Assembly (NCBI GenBank): GCA_944324185.1 | Contig: CALUVI010000014.1 | Location: forward strand, 1-41,955 | Direction: 5' to 3' | Source: Candidatus Gastranaerophilales bacterium | Lineage (GTDB): Bacteria > Cyanobacteriota > Vampirovibrionia > Gastranaerophilales > Gastranaerophilaceae | DNA: 41,955 nt | Shown: positions 41,559-41,955 of the stretch, in pieces | Numbering within the stretch: the first letter of the stretch is position 1 | Layout of the letters: every line of letters begins with the position of its first letter | Position numbers and translations under genes: made by a program | The notes under the pieces: generated by a model | Database searches by the model: none | Told to the model about the DNA's origin: nothing | What the model saw: only the letters and a program-made list of their open reading frames with translations

Positions 41559-41592
41559 TTAAAAGAGGCGTACAACTTGTACACCTCTTTTA
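41559..41592 (+). terminator. Terminator between the last two genes
   Basis: AAAAGAGGcGTACAA / TTGTACaCCTCTTTT, a long stem followed by AATTAT. Its right arm contains the TTGTAC that appears to be the -35 of the next gene. Confidence 0.8.
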
Positions 41593-41605
41593 ATTATATT
41601 AAAAT
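41577..41605 (+). promoter_or_regulatory. Promoter of the final gene
   Basis: TTGTAC (41577-41582), 17 bp, TAAAAT (41600-41605), and the ATG 6 nt later. The spacing equals that before the secreted protein gene. Confidence 0.55.
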
Positions 41606-41611
41606 TATTTT

Positions 41612-41955
41612 ATGTATCAGATTAAAAACAGGATTTATTTGAATTTTGATAAGACCCAGAAGAGCGGTGTTTGTAATTTTTTAAGGGCGCTGGTCAAACA
41701 GAACCTTAATCTAAGCTGTCAGGAGATTTTGGACAAATTTCTTGAGGATGAAAAATATTATCTGGAGCTTAATGCTTCAAGGTTTCCTTTTTTGAAGGAC
41801 GTGATAGACGATAGAGATTTTCTCAAAGACACAGAGGATTATATCAAAGAGTGCATAAAATATTACGAATACAAAGAAAAACAGCGTCCGATAATTGAGG
41901 CTAACAAAGAATTTGAGAAAAAGAAGCGGAAATTTTTGCAGGAAGTTAAGATGTC
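41612..41955 (+). CDS. Unknown protein, cut by the window end
   Basis: An open frame of 114 codons runs from the ATG at 41612 off the end of the window. It starts MYQIKNRIYLNFDKTQKSG and is rich in charged helical sequence (DFLKDTEDYIKECIKYYEYK). No signal peptide, membrane segment or known motif is visible. There is no ribosome site; the promoter placement suggests a leaderless message. Confidence 0.6.
   Translation, partial: MYQIKNRIYLNFDKTQKSGVCNFLRALVKQNLNLSCQEILDKFLEDEKYYLELNASRFPFLKDVIDDRDFLKDTEDYIKECIKYYEYKEKQRPIIEANKEFEKKKRKFLQEVKM

Overview
This is a low-GC bacterial chromosome segment with mostly housekeeping genes. Gene content fits a non-photosynthetic, anaerobic relative of cyanobacteria (Vampirovibrionia/Melainabacteria, most likely a gut Gastranaerophilales). 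Pointers are a DapL-type lysine pathway gene, a bifunctional-nuclease-domain protein, a cyanobacterial-style primary sigma factor, many TPR proteins, an anaerobic nucleotide reductase activase (NrdG), a free-standing glycyl-radical domain and a D-lactate-type dehydrogenase. The taxon is inferred from gene content only.

Layout. 1-730: repeats. 733-3862: nrdG, acyl-CoA ligase, type 4 uracil-DNA glycosylase. 3928-4198: a compact unit that looks like a type I toxin-antitoxin locus (23-residue hydrophobic peptide plus a convergent antisense RNA with its own promoter and terminator). 4307-4523: tRNA-Gly with broken partial copies. 6995-4688 (minus): a PilM-PilN fusion and PilO. 7061-9730: nadA-rlmB-sigA operon. 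9837-15504: two TPR proteins, a CheR-like protein, a TadZ/CpaE-like ATPase and a membrane protein. 16061-20276: SEC-C protein, NAD kinase, BFN nuclease, dapL. 23432-20344 (minus): AlgJ/AlgI-type polysaccharide O-acetylation pair. 23586-25113: XRE regulator, tRNA-Ala with a duplicated 3' tail, two small unknown genes. 25553-31606: smc, an ORF6N gene, scpA, scpB (the condensin genes, interrupted). 32177-36589: membrane-anchored metalloprotease, small membrane protein, Nudix/NrtR-like regulator, secG, tcdA, glycyl-radical protein. 36875-39893: dehydrogenase, tRNA-Leu, accessory genes including a RhuM-Fic protein. 39876-41955: secreted protein, repeats, small genes, one gene cut by the window end.

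The most unusual feature is a set of interspersed repeat families, called R1-R8 here. R1: inverted-repeat element with GTCATTGCGAGG ends. R2: inverted-repeat element with GCCGTCATTCAGAG ends. R3: 8-bp-period GTGATCAA/GTGACTAA runs. R4: GTCGGGTT...AACCCGAC hairpins usually followed by AATAACT. R5: GTGTGGAGCTTGCTCCACAC palindrome. R6: GGTGGGAACGC...TTTTCCCACC hairpin. R7: CCCCTCACCCGAATTTCT hairpin. R8: GGGGGTAAATGATT modules of 51-52 bp. They are packed as mosaics mostly between co-directional genes, often starting exactly at the upstream stop codon (R8), and in places have entered coding sequence (ScpA; the ends of ScpB, ORF6N and the dehydrogenase).

Together the genes cover chromosome segregation (SMC-ScpAB), NAD(P) supply (NadA, NadK, NrtR-like), envelope and pilus functions, and fermentative metabolism. 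Several genes have a -10 box only 5-9 nt before the ATG, suggesting common leaderless transcription.
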